From Sardina pilchardus (Eukaryota > Chordata > Actinopteri > Clupeiformes > Clupeidae): 64,000 nucleotides of DNA. Position 1 is the stretch's first letter. The number at the start of each line of letters is the position of its first letter. Shown here piece by piece: positions 8,815 to 23,461 of this stretch. Below the pieces are notes generated by a model, which saw only the letters and a list, made by a program, of their open reading frames with translations, was not told the DNA's origin and made no database searches. The position numbers and the translations under genes were made by a program. The DNA lies in contig NC_085003.1 of the NCBI RefSeq assembly GCF_963854185.1, forward strand, positions 7,635,173 through 7,699,172, given 5' to 3'.

Positions 8815-11800
8815 CTCTGAAATGTTCCATTTTTATTGAAGTTGATGTTACAGTGGTTTTGAATGAACATAAAAGGAAGACACATCTTTTCCCATCTCCC
8901 AGTCACCTACAAACTACCACCATCAATTTCCTAAACGCACAGTAAAAACATGCTCTCTAATGTCACCACAATTGATGTCAATGCAAATGTGTGAGTACAG
9001 GCTTGGCTTGGGCATGGATGGTATGGGTAAGTAGCATTAAGTCAACAACATGGCTTCCCCACCAATAAATAGGCGTATAAAAACACAATGGTATTTTTTT
9101 TCCTTATCAAAAATTAATGATCATGATCATAAAAGATAGCAAAGGCACTGAACACAAATCACCTTGGCAGTCCAGGTTTTCAACAAGAAAAAAAAAAACA
9201 TAAAAAAAAGGTAATTGTGGCTTTAGCCAACAATAATAATGAACCATAACAAAATAATACTTAAATAACATAATACTATAATTATTGTCATAACAATATC
9301 CAGTCAAGTTTTCCTATGATTAGGCCATCTGCTAACTAATGAGTATGCACCAGTTATTTCCAGTTTGGCAGAAGCATGGTCTATGAATCTGTCTACTCAT
9401 TTGTGACCCGATGTTGCTCTCAAAAGACTCCGTTAGAGTGAAGATGTACAGTATCTCATGCTAAGTGTGAGCTTGTGTAGTCTTAGACATGGCATGTCAG
9501 TGTGGTGTTCATGATAAACAGTGCCAAGACTCAGCTAACATGGCCAGCATCGGTCATATATCTCATATCGACGATGATCGTGAGTATTTCAAAGCAGGTA
9601 CGTTTTAAAGAGGCCCCGTACTATGGTAAATAGGTCAGTAGACTGAAATGATAACAAGGGCAGAACAAAATGGCTTACTGCCCTCTTAACCCTGGTTTTG
9701 ACCAGTCCGCCGGACTGTTGTTTGAGCAGTTGCTCATTCACTTTTTGCACATGGTGTGCATGCACTGACAAACAGCATTAGTTGGTTTCAGCCACTACTC
9801 TTTCTCAAAGCCATGGACTTACACGTGGGCAAGAAGGGGCCTCTGATGCTAACTAGACTCTACGAACACATACTGGGTTCTGCCATAACATAAAGCAATA
9901 TAAAGATTCTATATTTTGGAGAATCAAAAACAGAGAAGTATTTAAAAATACTAACATAGTATAATTTCATCACTGTAAATCCAGTTGACAATACAATGCA
10001 ATACAAAAAAAAATGCAATACAATATGATACACAATAGGTGTTTCTTTTTGAACAATACCCAGGACCTCTGTTGCACACTTCAACCTTTGGATGTGCACA
10101 GTGAGTTTTCAGTTTTCAGGGTTTGCCCTATTGGTGGTCAAGACCCTTCTAAATGAGCGTTCTCTCAAGGAACTCGCACAATTTCCCAATTTACGGTACT
10201 GCAGCTCTCTACAGCCCACTGTTCTCAACAGGATCCAGCGTCATAGCACATTGTCTCTAAACCGTCAGGACACACTCATGGGGAATTTGTTTATGTTCTC
10301 TGCTGTGTGTGCAGTAATGGCTACTGAGGGCTAGTCTCTCATTAACGGGCACTGACTCAGTGCGCTTTGGTTTGGTTTGTAGAGGTTTATCTATCTCCCG
10401 GAGGTTTATGCTAAGAGTGACAGGGCACAGATATCCATTCAGCTGGACACATCCCTGACCCCCCCCCACGCCTCTTTCTGCTGACCACCCAAACTGTGGC
10501 TTTCCAAACTCAAACCTCAAAACTTAAGGCTCCTCAAATCCTACTCAACTGAGGAACTACCTCTAACATACTGTACATTCACAAGCTACAAAATGAACAA
10601 GAAAATATAAAGCTTTCATTTCTCTTTGGCTTTAAAGTAAACTTTCTGTTTGTCTCTCATGTCTCTACCTTCCTTTGGTACTCATTACATCAACACTTAC
10701 ATTTATCTTTCCTTCCATGCCGCCTAACCACGGCAACAACAAACTCGTTCTAGTTATGACCCATCTATACAATCTCTTCCCATCTACTGTCTACACCAAC
10801 TTACTGTGATACTCTAACCATTTCTCTCTCTACACCTCTGACTTCTACTTCACTCACACGCTCTTTTTCTCTTTCTAAGATTCAAAACATAAACAAAATG
10901 AAATCTACAGCATTTTTGATTGAAAAGCACATTCAACATAATGTCTTGCCCTGCTTAATAAGAAATAGTGACAAACCCTAAAAAAGCCACAAAGTCTAGC
11001 ACTGATAAGATCTCTTGTGCCAACATGTCTGAGGACTGGAATTTGCCGTCTCATCACTCCATTCCAGTGTATCTGTTTACTTAACTTTTTTTTTTCTCCC
11101 TCAAACAGATCTAGTTTCAAAGTTTACTTGTGACATGTTATGATAACAGACTGAACATCATGCAAAAAACTGAAATTCCTGTGCTGTAATCACCCTGCTC
11201 ACTCTTGCAGCTACCAATCAATCGGTATGAAAATGACTCCTCTAAAGACAAAGGCGTGGTGGTGGTGTTGGGGGGGATTTAAACCAGAAGGTCCACTTCA
11301 GGGCCCTCCAGACAAAACAAAGTAGAAAAGCAAATTATTGCCCCCCCAAAAGAACATTCCTAGGAACTGAGAGTGTGTCTGAGACTTCTACCTTTGTAAA
11401 GCTGTGTTAAGGTGAGCGTGTCCAGAGTGTTTAACCAGCAATTGAGTCCAATCAAGAGACCGCCCAGAACGGGAGTCCAAGGGAAAACAAATAAGGCACA
11501 AGATCCATGTCGCCTGTGAGCTGGGTCTGAGAGGCAGTGTGAAGGAAACCTTAACAAACGGCACGTGACTATAAGACAAGTCATGAAGACAACATGGCTT
11601 TTGTACAGACAGGGATTGCAGATGCGTCTACGGATCCTATTTGGCACTGTAACCTTTGACATCCCTAAGAGAGGCTCGGTGCCTTTGAGGTCCTGGGTCT
11701 TTTCCACATTCAACACAACTTAAAGAGCACATCTGGTGATGGCTTAACCTGGCATCTCTCTCTCCACTTTTAGGAAATGACATACACAATTTCATATGAA

Positions 11801-12439
11801 TTGAAAAAAGGCACTTCCTACATATTCCCATACAAACCATACATATGTTTTTTATATATATATATAAGGACATATATGCGTTGTGATATATGTGACCCCT
11901 TTGTATTACATATGCGGTCTTCGAGATATATCGAATACGCTAGGTCAGTTAATTGAATAACACAATAATCATATATGTCAATTCCATTCAAAGGGATTGG
12001 AGACATTGAGCTTATCCACTCTTCCAGTACAGCCAGACCACACCAGTTTGGTATCACTACATCTACGCTTAATATTAATAAATAATTAACAATGATAGTT
12101 CTTTTGGAGCAAGACCCTGGTTTGTTTTTTATTCTTTTCATTTTTTTTTTCATTTACAGGAAGCAAAGATCACAAAAACATGTGCTCTGGGTGAGTGTTA
12201 AGGTGCCTTTGTAAACTCAGTTGGACTCTCTCTGCTCAGCGAGCGGTTTTACCCCGCTGTTCCTGAGAGCCTACCACTGCATGGTGTCTTGTGTTTGTGA
12301 TTCTACCTCTTGATTTTAAAATGAACATGTAAACATTTTGGCTGCAGCACTTGAGCGAGGGAGATGGACTGGGGTGGGCCACTCTCATTGTACCACATTT
12401 CACTTCCCCCCTACTCTTCTCCTGTCCTTGAGACTTACA

Positions 12440-12476
<37 letters not shown>

Positions 12477-12678
12477 TGTCTTGGTGAGTACAGCTTCCTT
12501 GCATGATTGGATCCCACAGTGGACAGCTTTTTTCCCCCCCAGTAAGCATTTCCCAGCACCACACTGGTCGTCATTATAGAGCACACAAAGACATTCACAT
12601 ACCCACCACACACTGACAGTCCGATGTTACCATCCACCCTCTCATTCCCTCCCTTCTTCCGTTCTTCTTTCTCTCTTC

Positions 12679-12711
<33 letters not shown>

Positions 12712-12758
12712 TTCTTCTCTTTCACCTTCTCTCTCTCTCTCTCTCTCTGGTCTCCCCT
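8815..12758 (-). other. nuak1: Predicted long 3' UTR of nuak1
   Basis: No other gene is seen between the nuak1 stop codon and a minus-strand AATAAA (bases 8832-8837), after which cleavage would fall near 8815. About 3.9 kb is plausible because mammalian NUAK1 also has a long 3' UTR. The region includes (GT)n at 12441-12474, (CTTT)n at 12672-12709 and (CT)n at 12727-12748. The end point is inferred from the signal alone. Confidence 0.5.
8832..8837 (-). terminator. nuak1: Candidate nuak1 polyadenylation signal
   Basis: AATAAA on the minus strand, about 3.9 kb past the stop codon. It is the last good signal before the sequence changes character. Other signals inside the UTR could also be used. 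Confidence 0.4.
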
Positions 12759-13807
12759 CTAGGTCAGGTTGCTGCTGATGTCTAGGGCTTGCTGGTATAC
12801 CTGAGTCATGTCGTCCAGGTCACCCAGCAGGGAGAAGCTACTGTTGTCCCCCGGGGAGCCCTGGGGGCTGCGGCCGAACTTGGCCCCGGGGAGAGGCGGC
12901 GCCGTCTGGAGGCCCTTGAAGTTGGCCAGCTGGAGCAGATTCTCGGCGGACGCGCAGCCTCGGATGTTGGGCCTCGGGGCCGAGGGGGGCCACTCGGCGC
13001 CGCTGAACGAGTTGTTGGCGAGCGCGACGCTGTCCTCGCCCACGATGCTGGACGGGCGACTCTGGCTGCGGGACAGGCCGGCGTCGGCGGAGGACGGCGG
13101 CTCGCCCGGCGCGCTCATGGACGGCGCGGCGCTGTAGGTGGAGAACTTGCCGTTGCGCTTCAGGATTCCCTTTCTGCCCACGGCCCTCTTCGGCGGCGAG
13201 CTGGCCACGAGAGGCGTAATGCTGCCCCCTAGCAACTCGGAGGACTCGCTGCGCTCTGGCGAGGAGTAGTACCCTGATTCCCGTTGTTGGTTATTCTTCA
13301 GGATGCCCTTCTTGGGGAGACTAGGCACTGCTTTGGTGGGCGAGTTTCCCATCAGTGGAGGCCCCTCTTCCTCTTCTTTAGCACCAGTTATCAAGTCCCC
13401 TCTGGGACCTTCGGCAGCAGGACCTACATCGATCTCCTCCAGACTAGGGGAGCGCTGCTCGTCTGACGGCCGGGTCTTAAGGATCCCCTTGGGTCGCTTC
13501 AGCTCCAGGTTGTCCTCCCCGCCACAGTGAGGCGCCCCCGCGTCGTTCTCCTTCTTGGACTTCTTGGGCCGCTGGCGGACGAGCAGCAGCGGTTCCGGGC
13601 GCGTGGCTTTGGTGGGCCGGGGCTCGGCGCGGTTCTGCCAGTCGATGAAGCGGGCCAGCATGGGGGAGCCGGCGTCCCGCTGGGCCTCGCAGTCGCACAC
13701 GCTGTTCTTCCAGCCCCAGTTGACCCACCAGTGGTTGGCGATGTCCTCCACCGTGGCCCGCCGCTCAGGGTTCACCATCAGCATCCAGCGGATCAGACCG
13801 CGCGCGT
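12759..13807 (-). CDS. nuak1: nuak1 terminal exon (kinase C-lobe end and regulatory tail)
   Basis: This 1049-bp exon encodes residues 292-640. It starts with the end of the kinase domain (WMLMVNPERRAT, then the HWWVNWG signature) and continues into the disordered GILK-containing tail ending in SSNLT. It is much richer in GC than its introns, so long open frames appear on the opposite strand; these are shadows. Confidence 0.95.
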
Positions 13808-15320
13808 CTGGCAGAGCAAAGCAAAAGCAAACAAACGTTTTACTAAGTGCACTTTAGTCACAGAAAACACTATAATTTAACATATATGTGGACAAGATGT
13901 AACTGACATTTACAAATATATACTGTATATATTTACAAGAGTCTTCTGAAACAGTTACCTCCTGAAGTCTAGAGTGTATTAAATGGTGTGTTATCAGGAC
14001 TCTTACCTGAAGACTGAGTAGGCTCCCTGTATTCCCCATTGCTGATTTGACGAATTAAGTTTTTGTGATCTCCTCCATCAAACGGCATGGTCCCGTAGAC
14101 CAGAGTGTACAGCAGCACACCCAGTGCCCAGCTATCCACCTGAGGAGAATGGTGGACGTTAGCCAAACGTTATCAATACTCTCACAATAGCATCAATCAA
14201 TAACGTTATTTATATGGCCTGAGCTTTACTGACTCTAGAATTGTATTATCTGAACCTCTACAATACTTTGATGGTCATTGTTTAACAGAACAGGCACACG
14301 TAGTTCATTGTGTCCTAGTTATTACCTCATAATACAAGCAGATCTGCTAACTGCGGCCCTTTTGAAATCTATGGGCTGATAAGCAACCCTTCACTCATTA
14401 GATCTAACCTTCTGTTCCACATTCAGACATTATGCAACACATTTCTCTAAACAAGTGTAGGGCGAGTTACGTAAGTCTTCCTGACTTGATGGAACGAGAC
14501 CAGCACTGATGGCTGACACTCGTCGTCTGGAAATGCCTGAACACCTTGACAGTTACTGATTAGATGGGGTTAGAGTGGGGCGGCCTGCTTCGGGGGAACG
14601 TTAGCCAAGTCTGGTGGGTGTCAGGACTCAGGAAATCAGATAGCGGGGACTGGAGTGATTGGACTTCCTTTTGGATTGTTGCACTTTCGGCCTTCCCGTC
14701 TATTCGTAGCGATGGGGGGAGCGCCATTGTGCTCTGTTTTCATTTCCAGGGAATGGCTATAATTTGCGGCTTTTCCCCATTGGAGTTTTTGACATTGTGA
14801 TTTTGATCTCGTTGCTGTTTTTTGTACCCAGAAGTAAATTACAGCAAATTATAGGAAATTTAAAGGTTCGGCTTGGGTCTAAAATAGGAATTACACTTGT
14901 TTTAAAGTATACAACTGCTGTAATTTGGCAACGCCTTGAGATTGCTTTTTAATCAGCGGAGGACTTGTATAAAGCTAGGTTCTTTCTGGGCCCCGGCCTA
15001 ACCAGTGGAACTTTCAGGAGGACCACAGGCTCTGGCAATAAAGTCCATACGCCTGTGTAACTCATTTAGATGCTTTTATAAGGACACACGTCCAGAGCAC
15101 AACAACCATAAAGTCTTCAAAGGGTCTGCAGGGTCCACACCATCTGCGGGCGGCGGTGGAGAATCTGGGGCTGTTTTGGGTGGGATTGTGGGGGTCTGCG
15201 GAGGGCTAATCCCTTTAAAGGCCTAGCAGTGACGCTTCAGTAACTCTCCGTTTCACCACTGAGGAACCTCCATGGGGGAAGATCCTGGAGATTAGAACTA
15301 TTCTCTCTCTCTTTTCTCTT

Positions 15321-15353
<33 letters not shown>

Positions 15354-17047
15354 TCTCTCTCTCTTTCCTTAGGGCATGGGAGAATCACTGCTTCACTTCT
15401 GAATCAGTCAGGGTCAGTGGGGATGTCTAACCTCAGGGCCACGATAGGGCCTCCCGTTGACTATCTCCGGCGAAGCGTACAGTGGGCTCCCACAGAATGT
15501 CTGCAGAAGCTTGTCCTTGTGATATAAGTTGGAAAGGCCAAAATCGGCAATCTGTTGAGAGAACACACACACAGACACATATAACACATTAGTATAGTTC
15601 AGCAATCAAGACTACATTTACTGGTCTTCCACACACCCATTGGTGTCTCAGTCTAGTGGTCTCCCACAGAGCAGGCGGATTCCTCCAGACATACAGCACA
15701 TGATTTACTGTGACTCCAGACAGTCTTACTCAGTAGGCTAAGTAATCAAAGATATTGTCTCGTGGTTGTCCTCCCAGTTTATGAATCATGAGGAGGGTTG
15801 AATGACCCACTGCCACCATCAGTTCCTGTCATTCTGAGCTGTTGGCACCCCACCCCTGCCCTTATCGTCCTCTACCGCTAGATTCAGAGACTCCTCCCCA
15901 GAGCAAACACTGTGGCAGGGGAGGATAGGTCAAAAGTCAGGGTGCCATTGTCCGTTTGGCTGGAGTGCCGCTGAGCAAGCAAATTAAGTCAGCATTTAAT
16001 TATAGCAAAGAGGAAACGTGTTGAGTCGCACTTACTTTGATGTTACAGTTTTCATCTAGTAGCACGTTTTCCAGTTTCAGATCCCTGTGTACCACTCCAT
16101 TCTGGAAAAAAAAAGCATAAGGAAATAATAAAGTTTCGTTAGTGGACATGACCGCAAGATTTGCTTCACATACTTCACGTCAAGTCGCAAAAACACACTC
16201 AAAACCGACAAATTGGTTTATTATTGCTGTACAAGTCGGGAAACCATGACATTTCAGCTGTATCTCTTTGTGATGTGAAAGTGGTATCTCTGTGCAACCC
16301 AACATCTGCCATCTAAAGCAGAACCCTGTAATTATGAACCAGTGTAAATGATGTCCTCACAACAGTTCCGGATTAGGGAAATAACTTGTGTTGTTTGAAG
16401 CCATTAACATGTGGGGCACAGCGACGGAAATGCAGTCATTTGGCAGCGGGACTCGAGCGAGCTCGTTATGGCTGCGGCTACGCACCATGCGCTTCCAAGC
16501 GGCTGGCCGTGAGAGAGAACACATGTTCACACGCGGTTCACTGGAGCACACACACTGCCGACTGACACCCCTTTGCTCTCGCTCCTCCTTCTAGTGTCAG
16601 TCATACGTACCCCACCCAGTGACACCCCACCTCCCACCCCCACACTCTCTCATCCATCTCTCTCTCTCTACTCACACACACCCACACAGGCACACTCACT
16701 CCCTCTCTCTCCCTTACACACACACACACACACTCATCCTTCTCTCTCTACTCACACACACCCACACAGGCACACTCACTCTCTCTCTCCCTCACACACA
16801 CACACACAGAGCACACCGCCAGCACTGTTGCGTACGGTGACTCATCCTCTGTGCACCACGTTGTCTGGAGCTCTCCCAGCCGGGGGATGACATCAGCCTC
16901 TCCCCCAGCTGTAGGGAAGATGACAATGGGCAAGCCCACCCAGAGCCTGGCCCTGCGGGACCAGTGGGAGAGGCACTCACTAGAGCAGACACGAGAACCA
17001 CAGCTAGCAAAGGTATAGTGTGTGTGTGTGTGTGCATGTGTGTGTAT

Positions 17048-17092
<45 letters not shown>

Positions 17093-17767
17093 TTTGTGTG
17101 AGTATGTATGTATGTATGTGTATGTACTGTATGTTTGTGTGTGTTTGTGTGTGTATGTTTGTGTGTGTGTATGTTTGTGTGTGTATGTGTGTGTGTGTGT
17201 GACTGAGGAGGGGGGTTTGACAAGGCTGGATGGAGCCAAGAAATGATGAACAGAGCTAGCCAATCACAGAGCGGAACAGGGAGGAGGGAAATCAATTGCT
17301 TGGAGATGAAACACTGAAACACTCCAGTTTGCTGGGGGTTTTTTTGTCCTTTTTTCCTTCTCTTGCCGATGTAGTATCCCTATGCTGTAATAGCTAAGCT
17401 TACTACATGACAGACAGCAATGGTAAGCAGCCCGATGGGCTATCGACAACGCAGGACTGTTATTCATCATTCTGTCACATGGAGATTCCTCCCAAATCAG
17501 GAAGGGGCCAAGAATAACATGCTTATAGAGCTGACGTCGTCGCTGGGCTTTATTTAATAACTGCGCCGTTTGCAATGAAGGCAGACCCACAGGGCCCGGG
17601 GTGAACCCTTGGGTGGACCCAGTGAGACAGGAATGGTTGATGGTCTGTCATAAACATGGGAAAAGGGCCTTTGATGTTCCCCTTCCCCCCTACCTTTTTA
17701 ATAAGCTCTGGCTTCCATAATGGATTGCTTAGTGTAAGGTCTTTTTCTGTGCAAAAACAGGGATTTT

Positions 17768-17837
<70 letters not shown>

Positions 17838-20800
17838 TCCCCTGCATAGTGAATTCTTGAGGGAAAAAAGTCCCGTTTTATGTTGGTTTACGTGTGCACA
17901 GGTGGCTGGAGATCTGAGAGCAGGCTTTTTTACCTTGTGACAAAAGTGCACGGCAGAGACGATCTGTCGAAAGAAGTGTCGAGTCTCCCGCTCACTCAGC
18001 CGGCGTCGCTCACTGATGTAGTCGTACAGCTCGCCTTTGCTGGCGTACTCCATCACGATCACAATCTTGTCCTTGTTCTCAAACACTGCGGGGACAGAAG
18101 AAAAGAGGGCCAGGCAGGTATGAGCACAGCTTCATACTTTAGGAGGCAACACAAGGAGAAAGGTTAGTTGGTGTCTTGTGCGTAATAAAAAGCCCAAAAC
18201 AATAGCTCCTGGGCCTGACATTTATCTACAATTGCTCCACAGTTAATGTGAAACACACATACACGTGTCTGTGACCCTCTTTTGGTGAACATTTGTTGGA
18301 GCCTAATCTCTAACATAACGGAACTGCCAAGTCCCTACCTTTTCGCACAAAAAGCCTCATTCATATTGTTTCACATGCCATACTATTTCAATTCCAGGCA
18401 AATTTTGCTCAGCACGCTAATGTAAACCGTTTGGAGTTGTAAAGCGCAAATCTCCTTTTAAGGAGCGCCCCACCCTGCTCACTCCGGGAGAGTGCGCCTC
18501 TGTCAGGCTTCCAGCGGGCCAAAGCGTGTCTCCGCGCTTCTCTGGCCATGACATCAGCGGCCCACCTCACGTGTTTGGCGCGGGGCTCCGACTACGCTGC
18601 AGGGAGTGTGCTGTGTTTTGGACCCTCTTGCCCAGGAGGGGTGTAGAGTGAGTGGGAGGTGTGTGTGTGTGTGTGTGTGTGGAGGGGGGGGGTCAGAATC
18701 TGGAAAGGAGCGCGTCTGTTTCCCAGGACAGTAAATCAGCGGCTGCTCATCGCATCAAGAGGACATGGCAGCCGTCTCTCACATTCCTGACCTCCACGCT
18801 AAGCACCTTTTCACAAGGTCCCGTGAAGCAGCCGTGGGATGGGGGGGGAGGGGCGGGGGGGGTCCTTAGAGAGCTGGAACCAAGTTCAGCCTCAATCAGC
18901 ACAGCACTCTGTGTACTCTCCCCCTGATATCTTCTTTAACTAGTTTGGGCCGTCTGCCCTGACTTATTTAAGCTTGTTCAGGTCTCTGTGTGCCTATCTC
19001 AGCACTTTGGTCATGTGGTGGCATGGGCTCTGCCACTCCTGCCTCTGCTCGGTTACCCAGTGGAGCAGGGGCAGAGCCCGCTACATGCCACGGAGATGTG
19101 TGAGGATGAGCAAAGTCCAGCAGGGTCGGGCGTAGGGCGTAGTGGAATATTTCCGCCATGGATCACTCCGTCCAAGCACCGTCCCTATATGCTACTGCTT
19201 CTTCTCTCACCCACTAGGATGGGCCACCGGTCTCAGTCTTGCTGTCCAAGCGTGCTGACCCACCTCACTTAAGTGGACAGAGGAAAAAAACAACCCACAC
19301 TGACCATCATCATCTCGGACTTCATTCTGGCCTGAAGGCGCCCGCAAAAAAAGCGAGGGCTGACACCCGTGCCAGCGTGACCCCGGGCGACCGGCAGACA
19401 GGGGTGCCGCTCACCGCCCACCATGGCCGCTCATTAGCGCTGACCCCCCGTGACCCACCGGGATCCCTCTCAATGGGATAATTACCTGGCTTACATAAGC
19501 GCCATTAGACACAGCCGGCTGGACACTGCCCACCCCTGCTGCCCCTCTCCCCCCTCCCCTGCCCCGCGCCCTTTGTTCTGGGGGCTTTTCTTAGGAGCCT
19601 GGGTAATTAGCACCCATTGTCCCGATGCCACTCACTACACACTGTGCCCCTGTGTTGCTTTGTGAAGGGGCTTTACAGCCACACTTCAGGTTACAATGCC
19701 CTTACTCTTTCTTCTATTTAAATGTTCTTTAATCCGGGTTGTAATTACTTTCTTGTGAATCAATAGAGCATGACTGCTGACCCATAAATGCATGATCACC
19801 CTAATCATTATGGTAATCTTCAGAGAACATACCAGCCTTACCCTAATACTGCTCAAATGGCCTAAATGGGAGGTTTTAAATTTGGACAGGATTTGTCTGC
19901 ATCGTGAAGCAAGCCTTGTTGTCTGGGTGATACTTATGAAGTTTTTTATCTATGTCCATTTGTTTGGGGTTACAGCTTTAAGAGTTTTGGGGTGTAAACT
20001 GCAATGCAAATCAATCTCAAAATGAGGTTACAGGGTTATGAATTATCCTGCTGGCGACAAGGCAAATGAGCTGAAATGCCTGCAACATGCTGATGGATGC
20101 AGAACGCGCAGGGCGAAATCAATCCGCGCTCACATCTGGTTCGACTTTGCCTTGCACAAGTAGTTAAATGTTGACACGGGTGTTGCCGGATACACATTTC
20201 TGTCTATACGTTTCCAACGTTATTCTGGGGGAGCGCCAGCCCACAACAGTAAACACTATTTAACAGAAACACCAGAAACCAGGCAGCCTCGGAGAGAGAG
20301 AGAGAGCGAGAGAGAGAGGGAGAGAGAGAGAAGGAGAGAGGAGGAGAGAAAGTCTGTGGCATTGGCATCGGAGGCAGACAATGAACTTGTTCCTATAGGA
20401 GCAGCCGACTGACTCCAAGGCCTCATTTAGTGGGGGTTGTTCTCCTAATCATTCTCTCAGACTCGCAGACCGGGCCAACCACAACACTCGCTGACTTATG
20501 ACACTCCGCAGTGGTGAATATGGCCGCTCTTCAAAAACACTCGGGGATTAATAAAATCAGGGGCCCCGACGACTTCTTTCGCGAGAGCGGGGAGCTAAGT
20601 GAGCGAGCGGGGCGAAAGCGCTGTCAGCTCATTTGCGGCGTGCCAGCCCTGACGTGGCACAACGGGGGAAAAAGTGTTCCACAGGGTGTAGCCCGGAGGG
20701 GAGGCAGAGCCGTAGGGGCACCCTTCCAGCCAGAGGGCCCTGATTATAGGCTCCTATTTCACCTCCTTGCCTTGGATAGTTGCACTGCACTTCCATTCTC

Positions 20801-23390
20801 CGTGGAGCAGCAGCCTGGAGGACGCCCCTGTATGGTGTCGGACCAGATTTTCCCGTGCGAAAAAAAGAGTTCTTCAAGTGATTTTGGGTACAGCTAAATT
20901 GCTGACGGTGCATCAAAACCCAGTCTATATGCCACGCCATCATCATGCCCTACACGCACACACGCGACGCTTGCACGCACGCAGGCACACCCACGCGAGA
21001 CGAAAACGCACACAAGCATGCCGTTTTGTGAAAATGCTGACTTCATCATGTCAGCAGTTTTTATTTGTTGGATGTGTATTTCTTGTTGCTAGTCTGCGCG
21101 CTGGCTGCGGGCCTCTGTTGCTGTGAGGAGAGAGTTGTTGCAGAGCACTGTGGAAGAGTCAGACAGCCGAGAGAGCGAGAGAGAGAGAGAGGCTAGCCCA
21201 CTGTCTCATGGCCAGGGCTGGCTAGCAGCTGCAGAACTGTAAACACCAGCAGATGTCTGGCAGTGAGATCAAGAGGATGGATGGGCAAGGGGAAGGAAGA
21301 CATGAAAAAAAAGAAGAAGAAAGGCAAAAGGCAGAGCAGGAAAAAAAACGTAGAGGAAGAGACCCCTCAGATGTGGGGAACAGCGAACCTCAAACACCCC
21401 CCTATGCAACACCCTCAAACGCACACACCGACACTTGGCCACGACGGAGGAGCACCCCGGCATAACACGTAACACGTTCAGGCTGTGGACGAGATCCCAC
21501 ACTGACATCTTCTTTTGAGAGGCTTTTGCAGCACACGGCGCTCGTCTCGAGGAGACACAGAAGAGAGGGAGGCAAAGAAAAAGGCTTAGGAGGAGAGAGT
21601 TGTGGAGGGAGGGAGGGAGGGAGGAACAAGGAAAGGGATGAATGGGTGGAGGAGAAGACCAACCTTCATAGATAGAGATGATGTGTGGATGACGGAGGGA
21701 CGACATGATCTCAATCTCTCGGCGTATGTGCACCATGTCCTGCTCGTCTTTGATCTTCTCCTTCCTAATGGACTTGATGGCCACCTGTGGAGAAGGGCAC
21801 AAGGACAGTAGGGGTCAGAGGTCAGTCTCTGTTCTTGAAGATCAAAACAGCTGGTTCAAAGGTGGCCGCTTCAAAAGATGTCAAAACAATCTTTCCCCCC
21901 CCTTACACAAAGCCACTGCAATATGTACACAAAAAGAACAATTTAATAACTTCAGAAAGAAAATTATATTTACTTGGAACAAACGAAGCCGTTGAAGTCT
22001 ACATCAAAAGGTTTTTTTTTCATGTTTGGAAGTTAACGTTGCTCCAAACTGTAAAATGACTGTAGCTATTTTTCGGTCATGGAGGATAAACACACACTAA
22101 AACTCCAGCGTGTCTCGATCAGATTTTAATGAAAAGTGGGAACTCATTTCCCAAAAAGCTCTGTGTGCTCTGTGTTCCGTTCCGTGTCCCTTTGTCCCTG
22201 ACCCTCGCTAACGTTGTGCCACCTCAGCTAACCCTGTTCCAACCCCCGAACCACACAGGACTGTACTTTGACCACTGCGCGGCTGTTATCCGCTAAACAC
22301 AGACATTACGACGTCTGCGAGGCCAAAAAGCCTTCGCAAAGGAGTCATTTGCCTCCGCCGGGGTGTAATTTCAAGAGACTCTTTTGGGAGAAAATTAAGG
22401 TGCGCGCTCGGAAAACACCGTGACACGTGGTGCCTTAATGGCAGGTCTCTTTGTGCTCGTCCCTCGGATGCGACGGGGGTGGCGAGGATTGCTCTCCTCT
22501 TTGTCACCGGGATTTCACGGCCTCCGTGGCGTGACTCCCGCTTCATAGTGAAGTCACATGGTCTATTATTCATCCCCGAGTGCCACTGTGGCTCCTTGGC
22601 AATGGCAAGTGTTGCGCTAAAGTGGTTTAAAAAACATAAGCCCCTCTCTCCAGAGCCCTTGCCAAGAAAAGGCAGCTCTGAGAAAACACTAAAGAAAAAA
22701 AAGGGAGTTTTCCATATCTGGAAAAAAAGAGTCTCCTCATCATAGTCCATACTAAAAGAGTCACAAAGTTTTCTTTTTAAAAAAGTGCAATATGTGTAGG
22801 GTATATGCTGTTTTAAGGCTCTGCCATTCATCATCTTAATGGCACCCTGGCACTAAGGCCAACGCTGGCACTAAAAACCAATAGCTCAGCTCAGGTCATT
22901 ACCTGAGCATATAAAAAAAAACATTCACTGAAGTGCACTGGTACATTGCTGCCTATGTGGGTAGAGAAAGAAAAGCCATTTGTGTGAGGCAGACCAGTTC
23001 TTTCCCTGTCGAGTGACTGAGCCCCCAAAGTTCAGACCCCTTAAATAATTGTGACCAGCGTGACATACCTCTTAATAGAACTCAGAGAAGCATGTGTAAA
23101 TGATATCAGACTGCGGTGCAGTGGTTCCATATGTTCCCCCAAATGCATCATAATTACATAACAGAGCTCTACCTTGACTCAGAACCCCCTGGGGAGACAC
23201 AGAGCCAATGTAAATTGCCAGTGTAATTGGCCAGTGACACATTATATCTGCTTTAGGACTAGGAGGCATGGGGAGGAGAGAGGGGGCCTCTGGGTGAGTG
23301 GACTCCACTCTGGGTACTGAGTGGAAGTGGCGAGAGAGGAGCCTGTTGAGTGATTCGTTAAATCAGACTGGGGGGGGGGGGGTGATGGAC

Positions 23391-23461
<71 letters not shown>

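Noticed and set aside
12789..13232. Open frames on the plus strand opposite nuak1 exon 7
   Set aside because: GC-rich antisense shadows of a strongly supported exon.
16748..17322. 171- and 176-codon minus frames rich in His-Thr
   Set aside because: Translations of CA/GT microsatellite in nuak1 intron 3.
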